This document shows positions 47,400 to 55,858 of a stretch of 64,000 bases of DNA, in pieces. Where the stretch lies: assembly GCA_045631645.1 (NCBI GenBank), contig JAZQVC010000004.1, positions 6,608-70,607 of the forward strand, read 5' to 3'. The notes under the pieces are model-generated. The model saw only the letters and a list, made by a program, of their open reading frames with translations, did no database searches and had not been told where the DNA came from. Made by a program: the position numbers and the translations under genes. The DNA comes from SIG459 sp045631645. GTDB taxonomy: Bacteria; Bacillota; Clostridia; Oscillospirales; Oscillospiraceae. The first letter of the stretch is position 1, and the number at the start of each line of letters is the position of its first letter.

Positions 47400-48452
47400 A
47401 TGAACGCAGAATTTTTTGTTGCCATCGAAGCTCTTGAGAAGGAAAAGGGCATTTCCAGACAGTATATGTATGACAAAATCCATCAGGCAATGATGGCTGC
47501 TTTTCGCAAGGATAACCCCGAAGCCGCCGACAACATTGTCATCGATATGAACGAAGAGAAGAAAAAGATCGATATGTATATCGAGATGGAAGTTGTTGAA
47601 GAAGTTGAAAACCCCGCAACCCAGCTGAATCTTGATGCTGCCAAGGCAGTTTCCAAGCGCGCTAAGGTTGGCGGAATTGTCAAGATTCCCGTTGACACCA
47701 AGAAGTTCGGCCGCATTGCCGCTCAGGCAGCAAAGCAGGTTATCATTCAGGGTATCCGTGAGGCAGAGCGCGGCATCGTTTATGAGGAGTTCAATAACAA
47801 AGAGCATGAGATCCTCACCGGCGTTGTCTCCCGCATCGATCCCAAGAACGGCAGCCTCTCCATCAAAATCAGCTCCAACAGCGAGTATACCGAGGCTGTT
47901 ATGCCCGCAAACGAGCAGATCAAGGGCGAGGAACTGAAGGAAGGCAGCAGAGTTAAGGTCTATGTTGTTGAAGTTCGCAACTCCACCCGTGGTCCCCAGG
48001 TTCTCGTTTCCCGCACCCATCCCGGTCTTGTAAAGCGTCTTTTCGAGCTTGAAGTTCCCGAAATCTTTGACGGAACTGTTGAGATCAAGTCCATCGCTCG
48101 CGAAGCCGGCAGCCGCACCAAGATGGCTGTTTGGTCCAATGCTGAAGAAGTTGATCCTATCGGTTCCTGCGTAGGACCCAAGGGCGGTCGTGTTGCAAGC
48201 ATCGTTGATGAGCTCTGCGGCGAGAAAATCGATATCGTAAAGTACAGCGAGTATATCGAGGAATATGTTGCAGCCGCACTGGCTCCCTCTGAGGTCATTT
48301 CTGTTACCCAGCTTGAGGAAGGCAAGAGCTGCCGTGTAATCGTTCCCGATTCTCAGCTTTCTCTTGCAATCGGCAAGGAAGGCCAGAATGCACGCCTTGC
48401 AGCAAAGCTCACCGGCTATAAGATTGACATTAAGCCCGAGAGCGAGGCATAA
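47400..48452 (+). CDS. nusA: Transcription termination/antitermination protein NusA
   Basis: 350 residues. N-terminal polymerase-binding domain, S1 domain (about residues 132-200, GVVSRIDPKNGSLSIKISSN) and two KH domains (VGPKGGRVASIVDELCGEKIDIV; AIGKEGQNARLAAKLTGYKIDI). The acidic repeats of Escherichia coli NusA are absent, as usual in Firmicutes. In Bacillus, NusA lowers its own operon through termination in the leader, which fits the hairpin at 46840. Confidence 0.97.
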   Translation: MNAEFFVAIEALEKEKGISRQYMYDKIHQAMMAAFRKDNPEAADNIVIDMNEEKKKIDMYIEMEVVEEVENPATQLNLDAAKAVSKRAKVGGIVKIPVDTKKFGRIAAQAAKQVIIQGIREAERGIVYEEFNNKEHEILTGVVSRIDPKNGSLSIKISSNSEYTEAVMPANEQIKGEELKEGSRVKVYVVEVRNSTRGPQVLVSRTHPGLVKRLFELEVPEIFDGTVEIKSIAREAGSRTKMAVWSNAEEVDPIGSCVGPKGGRVASIVDELCGEKIDIVKYSEYIEEYVAAALAPSEVISVTQLEEGKSCRVIVPDSQLSLAIGKEGQNARLAAKLTGYKIDIKPESEA

Positions 48453-48482
48453 GAATTAATTTCTGAAAAGGAGGCAGTCAAA

Positions 48483-48752
48483 GTGCAGAAAAAAATACCT
48501 ATGCGGCAGTGTCTTGGCTGCCGTGAGATGAAGCCCAAAAGGGAACTTATCCGTGTGGTAAGATCTCCCGAGGGCACTATAAGCCTTGATTTTAAGGGCA
48601 AGGCAAACGGACGCGGAGCTTATGTCTGCCCCGAAATGACCTGCCTTAAAAAGGCAATGAAGAGCAAAGCCATCGAGCGGGCTTTTGAAACCGCAATTCC
48701 CGAAGAAATATATGCTCTCCTTACGGAGCAGATGGAGGCGGGAGATGAGTAA
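48483..48752 (+). CDS. ylxR: YlxR-family RNA-binding protein (RnpM)
   Basis: 89 residues, GTG start after AAAGGAGG. The DUF448 signature RQCLGCREMKPKRELIRVVRSPEG is present. Homologues have been reported to modulate RNase P. Its last 8 bases overlap the L7Ae-like gene. Standard place between nusA and infB in Firmicutes. Confidence 0.95.
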   Translation: MQKKIPMRQCLGCREMKPKRELIRVVRSPEGTISLDFKGKANGRGAYVCPEMTCLKKAMKSKAIERAFETAIPEEIYALLTEQMEAGDE

Positions 48753-49176
48753 GGCTCTTAATTATCTTGGAATCGCGAGAAAAAGCGGCGGTATGGAAAC
48801 AGGCGAGGATAATTCCGCAGGACTTGTTAAGGCGGGAAAAGCCAGATTGCTTATCGTTGCAAGCGATACCTCCGACGGTGCAAAGCGCCGCGCGGAAGGA
48901 TATGTTTTTGAAACAAACACCGTTTTGGTGGAAGTTCCCTTCACCAAAGATGAAATATCATCCATTAGCGGAAAAAGCGGCTGCAGTATGGCCGCAATAA
49001 CAGACCTTGGACTGGCAGCGGCTTTCCTGAAGGCGCTTGCTCAGGAACAGGGAGAAAAGTATTCCGAAGCTTATGAGCACATTGAAGCTTTGAAGCAGAG
49101 GATTGAAAAGCGCAAGACGAGTAAATCTCCTGCGCTTAGCAGCAAAACGGGTATTAGGAGGAAGAAAAGCGTATGA
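48745..49176 (+). CDS. L7Ae/YlxQ-family kink-turn RNA-binding protein
   Basis: 143 residues from the ATG overlapping the ylxR end; an ATG 60 bases earlier would add 20 residues that do not resemble the family. ALNYLGIARKSGGMETGEDN and AGKARLLIVASDTSDGAKRRAE match the L7Ae fold. The C-terminus has a long basic extension (KQRIEKRKTSKSPALSSKTGIRRKK) beyond the usual ~100 residues. Binds kink-turn RNA; the target is not known. Overlaps infB by 4 bases. Confidence 0.92.
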   Translation: MSKALNYLGIARKSGGMETGEDNSAGLVKAGKARLLIVASDTSDGAKRRAEGYVFETNTVLVEVPFTKDEISSISGKSGCSMAAITDLGLAAAFLKALAQEQGEKYSEAYEHIEALKQRIEKRKTSKSPALSSKTGIRRKKSV

Positions 49177-51539
49177 GCAGTTTTGAAAAATACAGAATTC
49201 ACGAGGTGGCCAAGGATTTTAATATCACCAGCAAGGTCGTCTCTGAGATATTGACGGAGTATGCCTCCGCACCCAAAAACCATATGCAGGTTCTTGAGCA
49301 GGGCGAGCTCGACCTCATTTTTGAGTATCTCACCCAGCATAATCAGATGGAGTCCATTGCCGAGGTGTTTGCAGTTCCCGCAGCGCCCAAGGCAGCAGAG
49401 CAGAAGGCTCCCCAGCAGGGCAAGCCTCAGCAGGCTAAGGCTCCTCAGAACCAGCAGGCAAAACCCCAGCAGGGCAAGGCTCCTCAGAGCCAGCAGGCAA
49501 AGCCCCAGCAGAGCGCTCCCCAGCCCAAGGCTGAGCAGAAGCCCCATGTCCCCAGACAGGTGGCTGAAAAGCGCATTGTTGATACCCGCGGCAATACCAA
49601 CACCAACCTGAGCAAGTATGACGAGAAGTTCGATAATCTTGCAGGTGAGCGCGGTGAAAAGCAGCGCGGCGGCAAGGAGAAGTTCACCAACCGCAATAAG
49701 CAGCGTCAGGCACAGGCTCCTTCCAACAAGCGCCGTCAGGAAGAGAAGGACAAGATGCAGCGTCTGCAGCTTGAAATTGCCAAGAAACAGCCTACCAAGG
49801 TCTCCATTCCCGATGAAATCGCCGTTGGCGAACTGGCATCCCGTATGAAGAAGACCGCTGCTGAGGTTATCAAGCAGCTTATCAAGCTTGGCGTTTTTGC
49901 CTCCGTTTCCGAAATTATCGACTATGACACCGCAGCTCTCGTTGCTATGGAACTTGGCTGCGTTGTTGAGAAAGAAGTTATCGTAACCGTTGAAGAGCGT
50001 CTTATTGACGACCGCGAGGATGCACCCGAAGAGCTCATCTCCCGCGCTCCCGTTGTTGTCGTTATGGGTCACGTTGACCACGGTAAGACCTCTCTTCTGG
50101 ACTGCATCCGCCATGCAAATGTTGCTTCCGGCGAGGCAGGCGGTATAACCCAGCATATCGGCGCTTACACCGTTGAAATCAACGGCAGCCCCATTACTTT
50201 CCTTGATACCCCCGGCCACGAGGCATTCACCTCTATGCGTGCCCGCGGCGCTATGATTACCGATATTGCAATTCTGGTTGTTGCAGCCGATGACGGTATC
50301 ATGCCCCAGACCATCGAGTCCATCAACCACGCAAAGGCAGCAGGTATCCCCATTGTTGTTGCTATCAATAAGATAGACACTGTCGGCGCAAACCCCGACC
50401 GTATCAAGCAGCAGCTCACCCAGTATGACATCGTACCCGAAGAGTGGGGCGGCGACACCATTGTTTGCCCCATCTCCGCAAAGAAGAAGATCGGTATCGA
50501 AGACCTTCTTGAAAACCTTGTTGTTCTGGCTGAGGTTCAGGAGCTTAAGGCTAACCCCAACCGTGCAGCAAAAGGTACTGTTATCGAGGCTCGTCTCGAT
50601 AAGGGCCGTGGCCCCATCATGACTGTTCTGGTTCAGAACGGCACTCTCCGCTCCGGAGACATCATCATCGCCGGCACTGCTGTTGGCCGCGTTCGTACTA
50701 TGACCAATGATAAGGGTCAGCGCGTAACCTCTGCAGGTCCTTCCGTTCCCGTTGAGATTACCGGTATGAGCGAAGTTCCCAACGCAGGCGATATTTTCAA
50801 CGCAGTTGCAGACGAGCGTATGGCTCGCGAACTGGTTGAAGAGCGCAAGGAGCAGGCAAAGAATCAGGCTCTCGGCGGTAACCGCAAGGTAAGCCTGGAT
50901 GACCTCTTTGCTCAGATCAAGCAGGGCGATCTTAAGGACTTCAACATCATTGTCAAGGCTGACGTTCAGGGTTCTGCCGAGGCTGTTAAGGCATCTCTTG
51001 AGAAGATGACCAATGAAGAAGTCCGCGTCAAGGTTATCCACAGTGCAGTCGGCGCAATCAATGAGTCCGACGTTATGCTTGCAGCAACCTCCGGCGCAGT
51101 TATCGTAGGCTTCAATGTCCGTCCCGATAACGCTGCCCGTGACAGCGCAGCAAGAAGCGGCGTTGATCTCCGTATGTACCGCGTCATTTATGACTGCATC
51201 AACGAGATTGAAGCTGCTATGAAGGGTATGCTGGCTCCCAAGTTCCATGAAGTTATCATCGGCCACGCCGAGGTTCGTGAAACCTATAAGGTCAGCAAGG
51301 TTGGCACTGTCTGCGGCTGCTATGTTACCGACGGTAAGATTCAGCGCGGCTGCTCTGTCCGTGTTCTCCGTGATAACATCGTTATCCACGAGGGCGAACT
51401 GGCATCTCTCCGCCGCTTCAAGGATGACGTTAAGGAAGTTGCCACTAACTTTGAATGCGGTATGCAGGTTGAAAAGTTCAACGATATCAAAGTTGGCGAC
51501 GTTATCGAGTGCTTCGTAATGGAAGAGATCAAGCAGTAA
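49173..51539 (+). CDS. infB: Translation initiation factor IF-2
   Basis: 788 residues. N-terminal IF2_N helix (VHEVAKDF-like start), a low-complexity Gln/Lys/Pro/Ala linker with near-repeats of about 11-12 residues (about residues 75-130), a second N-terminal subdomain, then the GTPase with GHVDHGKTS at residues 299-307, DTPGHEAF and NKID, and domains II-IV ending ECFVMEEIKQ. Delivers initiator tRNA to the 30S subunit. Followed by a hairpin before rbfA. Confidence 0.98.
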   Translation: MSSFEKYRIHEVAKDFNITSKVVSEILTEYASAPKNHMQVLEQGELDLIFEYLTQHNQMESIAEVFAVPAAPKAAEQKAPQQGKPQQAKAPQNQQAKPQQGKAPQSQQAKPQQSAPQPKAEQKPHVPRQVAEKRIVDTRGNTNTNLSKYDEKFDNLAGERGEKQRGGKEKFTNRNKQRQAQAPSNKRRQEEKDKMQRLQLEIAKKQPTKVSIPDEIAVGELASRMKKTAAEVIKQLIKLGVFASVSEIIDYDTAALVAMELGCVVEKEVIVTVEERLIDDREDAPEELISRAPVVVVMGHVDHGKTSLLDCIRHANVASGEAGGITQHIGAYTVEINGSPITFLDTPGHEAFTSMRARGAMITDIAILVVAADDGIMPQTIESINHAKAAGIPIVVAINKIDTVGANPDRIKQQLTQYDIVPEEWGGDTIVCPISAKKKIGIEDLLENLVVLAEVQELKANPNRAAKGTVIEARLDKGRGPIMTVLVQNGTLRSGDIIIAGTAVGRVRTMTNDKGQRVTSAGPSVPVEITGMSEVPNAGDIFNAVADERMARELVEERKEQAKNQALGGNRKVSLDDLFAQIKQGDLKDFNIIVKADVQGSAEAVKASLEKMTNEEVRVKVIHSAVGAINESDVMLAATSGAVIVGFNVRPDNAARDSAARSGVDLRMYRVIYDCINEIEAAMKGMLAPKFHEVIIGHAEVRETYKVSKVGTVCGCYVTDGKIQRGCSVRVLRDNIVIHEGELASLRRFKDDVKEVATNFECGMQVEKFNDIKVGDVIECFVMEEIKQ

Positions 51540-51553
51540 AGCATATAAAAGCT

Positions 51554-51589
51554 AAAATAACGGGCGGCTCCTCGGCTGCCCGTTATTTT
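51554..51589 (+). terminator. Hairpin after infB
   Basis: AAAATAACGGGC-GGC / GCT-GCCCGTTATTTT, about 15 pairs with one G-T, T run only 4 long. It may be a partial terminator or RNA processing site between infB and rbfA, since the downstream genes remain in the same direction. Confidence 0.65.
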
Positions 51590-51640
51590 GAGGTAATACA
51601 CATTTGATTATTAATATCCTTTTTGAAGGAGGAAAAATAA

Positions 51641-52012
51641 ATGGCAAGCAACAAGCTTCAGAGAACAAACGATGATATTCAGTTTGTCCTTTCCCGACTT
51701 CTCCCTCAGGTGAAAGATCCCCGTGTTAACCAGGGCAGCCTTATTTCCATCACCAGAGTGGACACCACCGGCGACCTTCGCTACTGCAAGGTGTATGTAA
51801 GCATCCTTGGCGAGGTCAATGAAAAGGAATTCAAAAAAGGCGTGAAGAGTGCTTCTCCCTGGCTCCGCCGTGAGCTTGGAATCGCTCTCAACCTTCGCTA
51901 TACCCCCGAGCTTATTTTTGAACTGGATAAGAGCATAGAATACGGCGCCCATATCCATTCCGTTATGGAGAGCCTCAATATTTCCGGTGACGAAAATGAT
52001 GAAGATATGTGA
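51641..52012 (+). CDS. rbfA: Ribosome-binding factor A
   Basis: 123 residues with KH-like fold: RTNDDIQFVLSRLLPQVKDPRV, GDLRYCKVYVSILG, and LRYTPELIFELDKSIEYG. Late 30S maturation factor. RBS AAGGAGGA. Its end overlaps the DHH gene by 14 bases. Confidence 0.97.
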   Translation: MASNKLQRTNDDIQFVLSRLLPQVKDPRVNQGSLISITRVDTTGDLRYCKVYVSILGEVNEKEFKKGVKSASPWLRRELGIALNLRYTPELIFELDKSIEYGAHIHSVMESLNISGDENDEDM

Positions 52013-52934
52013 TTGCGCATCTCTTCTTAGGGATAAGGATAATTTCCTTATCCTTACTCATACACGCCCCGATGGAGACACTCTCTGCTCCGCGGCGGCT
52101 CTTTGCTCTGCCTTGAGAAGATTGGGCAAGACTGCGTATTTGTATAATAATCCCGAGATAACCGAAACATATTCTTCTTTTGTTAAGGATTATATCTGCT
52201 CTTTCGCTATGGAAAAGCCCTATGTTGTTAGTGTAGATACCGCGGATTTGCGCATGCTGCCTCTCGGATTTGAAGGCAATGTTGATCTTGCAATTGACCA
52301 TCATGCCTCCAATAGCGGCTATGCAAAGGAAAACCTTGTCATGGGTGGAAAAGCTGCCTGCGGCGAGATAATCCTTGAACTTATCGAGGAACTTTGCGGT
52401 GGCCTCACCACTGAGGAAGCAAACTTAGTGTATGCCGCCATTAGCACTGATACGGGATGCTTCTGCTATGGAAACACCAATCCCGATACTCTTCGTGCCG
52501 CAGCGAAAGTGATTGAGTATGGCGCAGAAAACGGCTGGCTCAATAAGCTCCTTTTCCGCAGCATGTCTTTCTCCCGTCTTAAGCTGGAGGGACTTTTGTA
52601 TGCAAATTTGCGCTCTTACAGGGATAACACCATCAACATCGCCGTTGTAACTCAGGATATGATGCGCGAATCTGGCGCTACCGAGGATGACTGCGATGAC
52701 CTTGCCTCTCTTGCGGGAAAGGTGAGGGGAAGCATTGTGTCCATAACAGTGCGAGAGCTTCCCGAGGGGCGCAGCAAGGCCTCTGTCCGCACCAACGATC
52801 AGGTAAACGCAAGCGCAATATGTGCCCACTTTGGCGGCGGTGGTCATGCAATGGCTGCCGGCTGCAATGCGGATATGGAACCTTATGAGCTGGCAGATGC
52901 CCTGCTTAAAGTTGTTTACGAGGTTATGGGATGA
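51999..52934 (+). CDS. nrnA: DHH-family phosphoesterase, NrnA-like oligoribonuclease
   Basis: 311 residues. LTHTRPDGDTLCSAAAL, SVDTAD and AIDHHAS supply the metal ligands of the DHH domain; the C-terminal DHHA1 domain has HFGGGGHAMAAGC. NrnA degrades nano-RNA and pAp, or cyclic dinucleotide breakdown products. Start choice is uncertain: ATGs at 51996 and 51999 and a GTG at 51987 are all in frame; I prefer 51999 for spacing to GGTGA. Typical member of the rbfA-nrnA-truB row. Confidence 0.93.
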   Translation: MKICDCASLLRDKDNFLILTHTRPDGDTLCSAAALCSALRRLGKTAYLYNNPEITETYSSFVKDYICSFAMEKPYVVSVDTADLRMLPLGFEGNVDLAIDHHASNSGYAKENLVMGGKAACGEIILELIEELCGGLTTEEANLVYAAISTDTGCFCYGNTNPDTLRAAAKVIEYGAENGWLNKLLFRSMSFSRLKLEGLLYANLRSYRDNTINIAVVTQDMMRESGATEDDCDDLASLAGKVRGSIVSITVRELPEGRSKASVRTNDQVNASAICAHFGGGGHAMAAGCNADMEPYELADALLKVVYEVMG

Positions 52935-53797
52935 ACGGCATTTTGCTTATAGATAAACCCACGGACTGGACAAGCATGGATGTTTGCGCCAAGCTTCGCG
53001 GAGTTTTCCATGAAAAACGCATAGGTCATAGCGGAACTCTTGATCCCATGGCAACGGGTCTTCTTGTTGTGTTTCTCGGAAAAGCCACCAAGGCTGTGGA
53101 GTTTGCGGAAGCGGACAGCAAGGAGTATATAGCCCGCCTTCGTCTTGGTATCACAACGGATACTCAGGATACGAGCGGCAATGTTATCTCGGAAAAGAAG
53201 TGCGAAGTAAGTGATGAGCAGCTTTTGTCCGCTCTTGAAAAGTTCAAGGGAGAAATTGACCAGATTCCTCCCATGTATTCCGCAATCAAGATTGGCGGAA
53301 AAAAGCTTTATGAAATTGCCCGCAAGGGTGAGAGCGTTGAGAGGAAAAGCAGAAGAATCACCATCCATAGCCTTGAATTTCTTGGCTGGGAGGATGGAGA
53401 TGCTCTTTTGCGTGTTAGCTGTAGCAAGGGCACATATATACGCACTCTCTGCAATGATATTGGCGAAGCACTGGGATGCGGAGGATGCATGTCTTCGCTG
53501 CGCCGCAGCGCTGCTGGTATATTCACTATTTCTGAGGCTCATAGCCTTGAGGAAGTGATTGCAGCAGGCGAAAATGCGGAAAAATTCCTTTTACCTGTGG
53601 AAAGCCTTTTTGCATCTCTGCCTTCTGTTACGCTTAATGCAAAACAGGAGAAGCTTTTCAAAAACGGTGTGAGATTCACTTTTGCCGCCGCGTTCGATAA
53701 ATTTCGCGTTTATTCCGAAAAGGGAGAATTTCTTGCCCTTGCCGCCATTGAAAATGGCAAAATTGTTTGTGTAAAGAGTTTTTATGAGGTGAACTGA
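52931..53797 (+). CDS. truB: tRNA pseudouridine(55) synthase TruB
   Basis: 288 residues. ILLIDKPTDWTSMDVCAKLR, then the catalytic motif GHSGTLDPMATGLL with the nucleophilic Asp, and the CSKGTYIRTLCNDIGEALG stretch. Makes pseudouridine at U55 in tRNA. Start overlaps the preceding stop by 4 bases (ATGA). Last but one gene of the long operon. Confidence 0.97.
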   Translation: MNGILLIDKPTDWTSMDVCAKLRGVFHEKRIGHSGTLDPMATGLLVVFLGKATKAVEFAEADSKEYIARLRLGITTDTQDTSGNVISEKKCEVSDEQLLSALEKFKGEIDQIPPMYSAIKIGGKKLYEIARKGESVERKSRRITIHSLEFLGWEDGDALLRVSCSKGTYIRTLCNDIGEALGCGGCMSSLRRSAAGIFTISEAHSLEEVIAAGENAEKFLLPVESLFASLPSVTLNAKQEKLFKNGVRFTFAAAFDKFRVYSEKGEFLALAAIENGKIVCVKSFYEVN

Positions 53798-54693
53798 TGA
53801 ATAAGCCCAGCGCAAAAGTAATGGCCCTCGGTTTTTTCGATGGCATTCATATAGGCCATGGGGCTCTTATGGAGCGCAGCAAAGCTGTTGCGGAGAGCCT
53901 TGGGGCAGAGTGTGCTGTGCTCACCTTTGACAGCCATCCCGACACCTATGTGAAAGGCGTGGAGGTTGAGCTTATCAACTCCGCCGCTGACCGCCGATAT
54001 ATTCTTAAACGCTATTTCGATATTGATAATGTCTATTTCATCCGTTTCAACGAGTGCACCATGCGCATGAACTGGAAGGATTTTATAGACAGCGTAATTG
54101 AGAGCTATAATGCCGTTCACTTTGTTGTGGGTCATGATTTCTGCTTTGGATATAAGGGTGAGGGCAAGGCTGATGTGCTGAAAGCTTATTGCGAGAGCAT
54201 TGGTGTGGGCTGTGATATAATAAGCCCTGTAATGCGTGACGGCGAGATTGTAAGCTCCACTCTTATCCGCAATCTCCTTTCCGAAGGCGAGACGGAAAAA
54301 GCCAATGAGTATCTGGGACATCCCCATATTCTAACAGACACAGTTCGCTCCGGCTTTAAGATAGGCGGCAGCACCCTTGGCGCCCCAACAATCAATATGG
54401 TTTTCGGTGAGGGAGTGCTGGTGCCTCGCTGCGGAGTTTATGCCACCAGAACAATCCTGACTGAGGGAGAATATTCCTCCGTCACCAATATTGGCGTTCG
54501 CCCCACTTTTGGCGGAAACGAAGTAACCGTTGAGACCAATATTTTCGATTTCAGCGGCTATCTTTACGGCACCAATGTCTGTGTGGAGTTCCATAGTTTT
54601 ATTCGCCCTGAGCGCAAATTTTCCTCTCCTGAGGAGCTTATGGCGCAAATACAGAAAGATTGCAAAAGTGCAAAAGATTTTTTCGATAAATAA
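53797..54693 (+). CDS. ribF: Bifunctional riboflavin kinase/FAD synthetase RibF
   Basis: 298 residues. N-terminal FAD synthetase (VMALGFFDGIHIGHGALM, VVGHDFCFGY), then the C-terminal kinase (GAPTINM, RCGVYAT, TNIGVRPTFGG, EFHSFIRPERKF). Makes FMN and FAD from riboflavin and ATP. One base overlap with truB. Ends the operon at a perfect hairpin terminator. Confidence 0.96.
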   Translation: MNKPSAKVMALGFFDGIHIGHGALMERSKAVAESLGAECAVLTFDSHPDTYVKGVEVELINSAADRRYILKRYFDIDNVYFIRFNECTMRMNWKDFIDSVIESYNAVHFVVGHDFCFGYKGEGKADVLKAYCESIGVGCDIISPVMRDGEIVSSTLIRNLLSEGETEKANEYLGHPHILTDTVRSGFKIGGSTLGAPTINMVFGEGVLVPRCGVYATRTILTEGEYSSVTNIGVRPTFGGNEVTVETNIFDFSGYLYGTNVCVEFHSFIRPERKFSSPEELMAQIQKDCKSAKDFFDK

Positions 54694-54731
54694 AAAAGAT
54701 GAGTTCCTTTATGAGAGGAACTCATCTTTTT
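54692..54731. terminator. Bidirectional terminator between ribF and the exonuclease gene
   Basis: AAAAGATGAGTTCCT / AGGAACTCATCTTTT, 15 perfect pairs around a 7-base loop. Both sides carry A/T runs and two converging genes end here. Confidence 0.92.
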
Positions 54732-54735
54732 ATCT

Positions 54736-55704
54736 TTATGCGTTTGTGCTTTTCTTTCTCTTGCGGACGCGCTTACGGTTCTGGATAGACTTCTGCTTAT
54801 AGTATGCCTCCATCTCCTCGTCAGCTTTATAGATGATGCGGTTAGCGGTCCAAGTTTCCTCCTCGGTGTGACGGAACTTCACGCGGGTGAGGAACTTGCC
54901 GTGTTCGGGACATTCAGCAAGGGTCATATATCGTTTGTCTCCCTGATTGACCCAGCGCTGGTTGCTCATCTCCTTGCAGCATTCGGGGCAGGGAATGAGG
55001 GAAAGGCGCTCGTCGGCAAAAGCCTCGCTTCTGGTGGCATAGCCGCCGAAGGTGAGATGCTCAAGGGGCTCAGGACCTTCATCACTGTCTTCGGAAGCTT
55101 TTTTGCGACGCAAGGAGAGCTGGTGCATGGTTTCGTCATAGCCTGCCAGTCCCTCCATAAGATCAAGATGGGAACAAACAAGGGCGGTGTTGTAGGCGTC
55201 TCCGAGGGCATCGTGAGCAACTCTGGTCTGCTCAATGCCGAAGTGCTCCATGGCGGTGGAAAGGGATTTCTGGTTTCTGTCGCCATCGGTCTGCATATTG
55301 TAGATAATCTGGAGATTTACCCAACCTGCAATCCAGTCCCAGTCAAGGTCATGGACTATTATGTTCTGCTCCATAATACCCTTGTCATCATAGCCCCAGG
55401 TGAGGAATGTGCAGCCGTCGCCGCAGAATTCGCGGAACTGGCGCATAGCCTCTTTGAAGCCGCAGGCATCATTGAGGCGCTCGGAGTCAATTCCTGTAAG
55501 CTTTTTAACCTTATAATGCATCTTGCGGAAGTATACGGGCTTAACGTCTATCTGGAACTCTTCGCCGGGGGTGAAATCCTCGTTGAGCTTGCATGCGCCA
55601 ATCTGGATAATCTCGCCGCGAAGATGAATGGGGAGACGGTTGTATATGGGAGATTTGGAGCTCATTGCCTGGTTCCATTCCAGGTCAAGAACTACATACT
55701 GCAT
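54736..55704 (-). CDS. DEDDh-type 3'-5' exonuclease
   Basis: 322 residues from the ATG preceded by AAGTGGTGAT on the - strand, giving MQYVVLDLEWNQ; an ATG 18 bases upstream is less well placed. Exonuclease core (residues about 1-185) with Asp/Glu of VLDLEWNQ, the middle Asp, and the HDALGDAYNT C-terminal His-Asp motif. The remaining ~135 residues contain paired Cys (CPECCKEM and an AECPEHGKFLTR segment, probably a zinc ribbon) and a strongly basic tail RKRVRKRKK. Substrate may be RNA or DNA (KapD/ERI-like). Divergent from ddl. Confidence 0.85.
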   Translation of the reverse strand: MQYVVLDLEWNQAMSSKSPIYNRLPIHLRGEIIQIGACKLNEDFTPGEEFQIDVKPVYFRKMHYKVKKLTGIDSERLNDACGFKEAMRQFREFCGDGCTFLTWGYDDKGIMEQNIIVHDLDWDWIAGWVNLQIIYNMQTDGDRNQKSLSTAMEHFGIEQTRVAHDALGDAYNTALVCSHLDLMEGLAGYDETMHQLSLRRKKASEDSDEGPEPLEHLTFGGYATRSEAFADERLSLIPCPECCKEMSNQRWVNQGDKRYMTLAECPEHGKFLTRVKFRHTEEETWTANRIIYKADEEMEAYYKQKSIQNRKRVRKRKKSTNA

Positions 55705-55734
55705 TAATATCACCACTTTCAATTGATAGAGGGC

Positions 55735-55764
55735 ATTATATCACATTTCAAAGGCATATAACAA
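55735..55764 (-). promoter_or_regulatory. Promoter of the exonuclease gene
   Basis: On the - strand: TTGTTA, 18 bases, TATAAT, about 30 bases before the start codon. Confidence 0.55.
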
Positions 55765-55775
55765 CAGTTTTTTCA

Positions 55776-55804
55776 TTGTTTAAGCCGGATAAGTGTGATA
55801 TAAT
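55776..55804 (+). promoter_or_regulatory. Promoter of ddl-murF
   Basis: TTGTTT, 17 bases, TATAAT, about 55 bases before the ddl start. Confidence 0.6.
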
Positions 55805-55858
55805 GACCCCTCAGTGGCATAATGTCATATTTGTAATTATTTAGGAGGAACTAATCCT

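Noticed and set aside
48685..48744. Earlier ATG for the L7Ae-like protein
   Set aside because: The extra 20 residues lie in another frame of ylxR and lack similarity; the ATG at 48745 has a GGAGG-like site and the usual family start.
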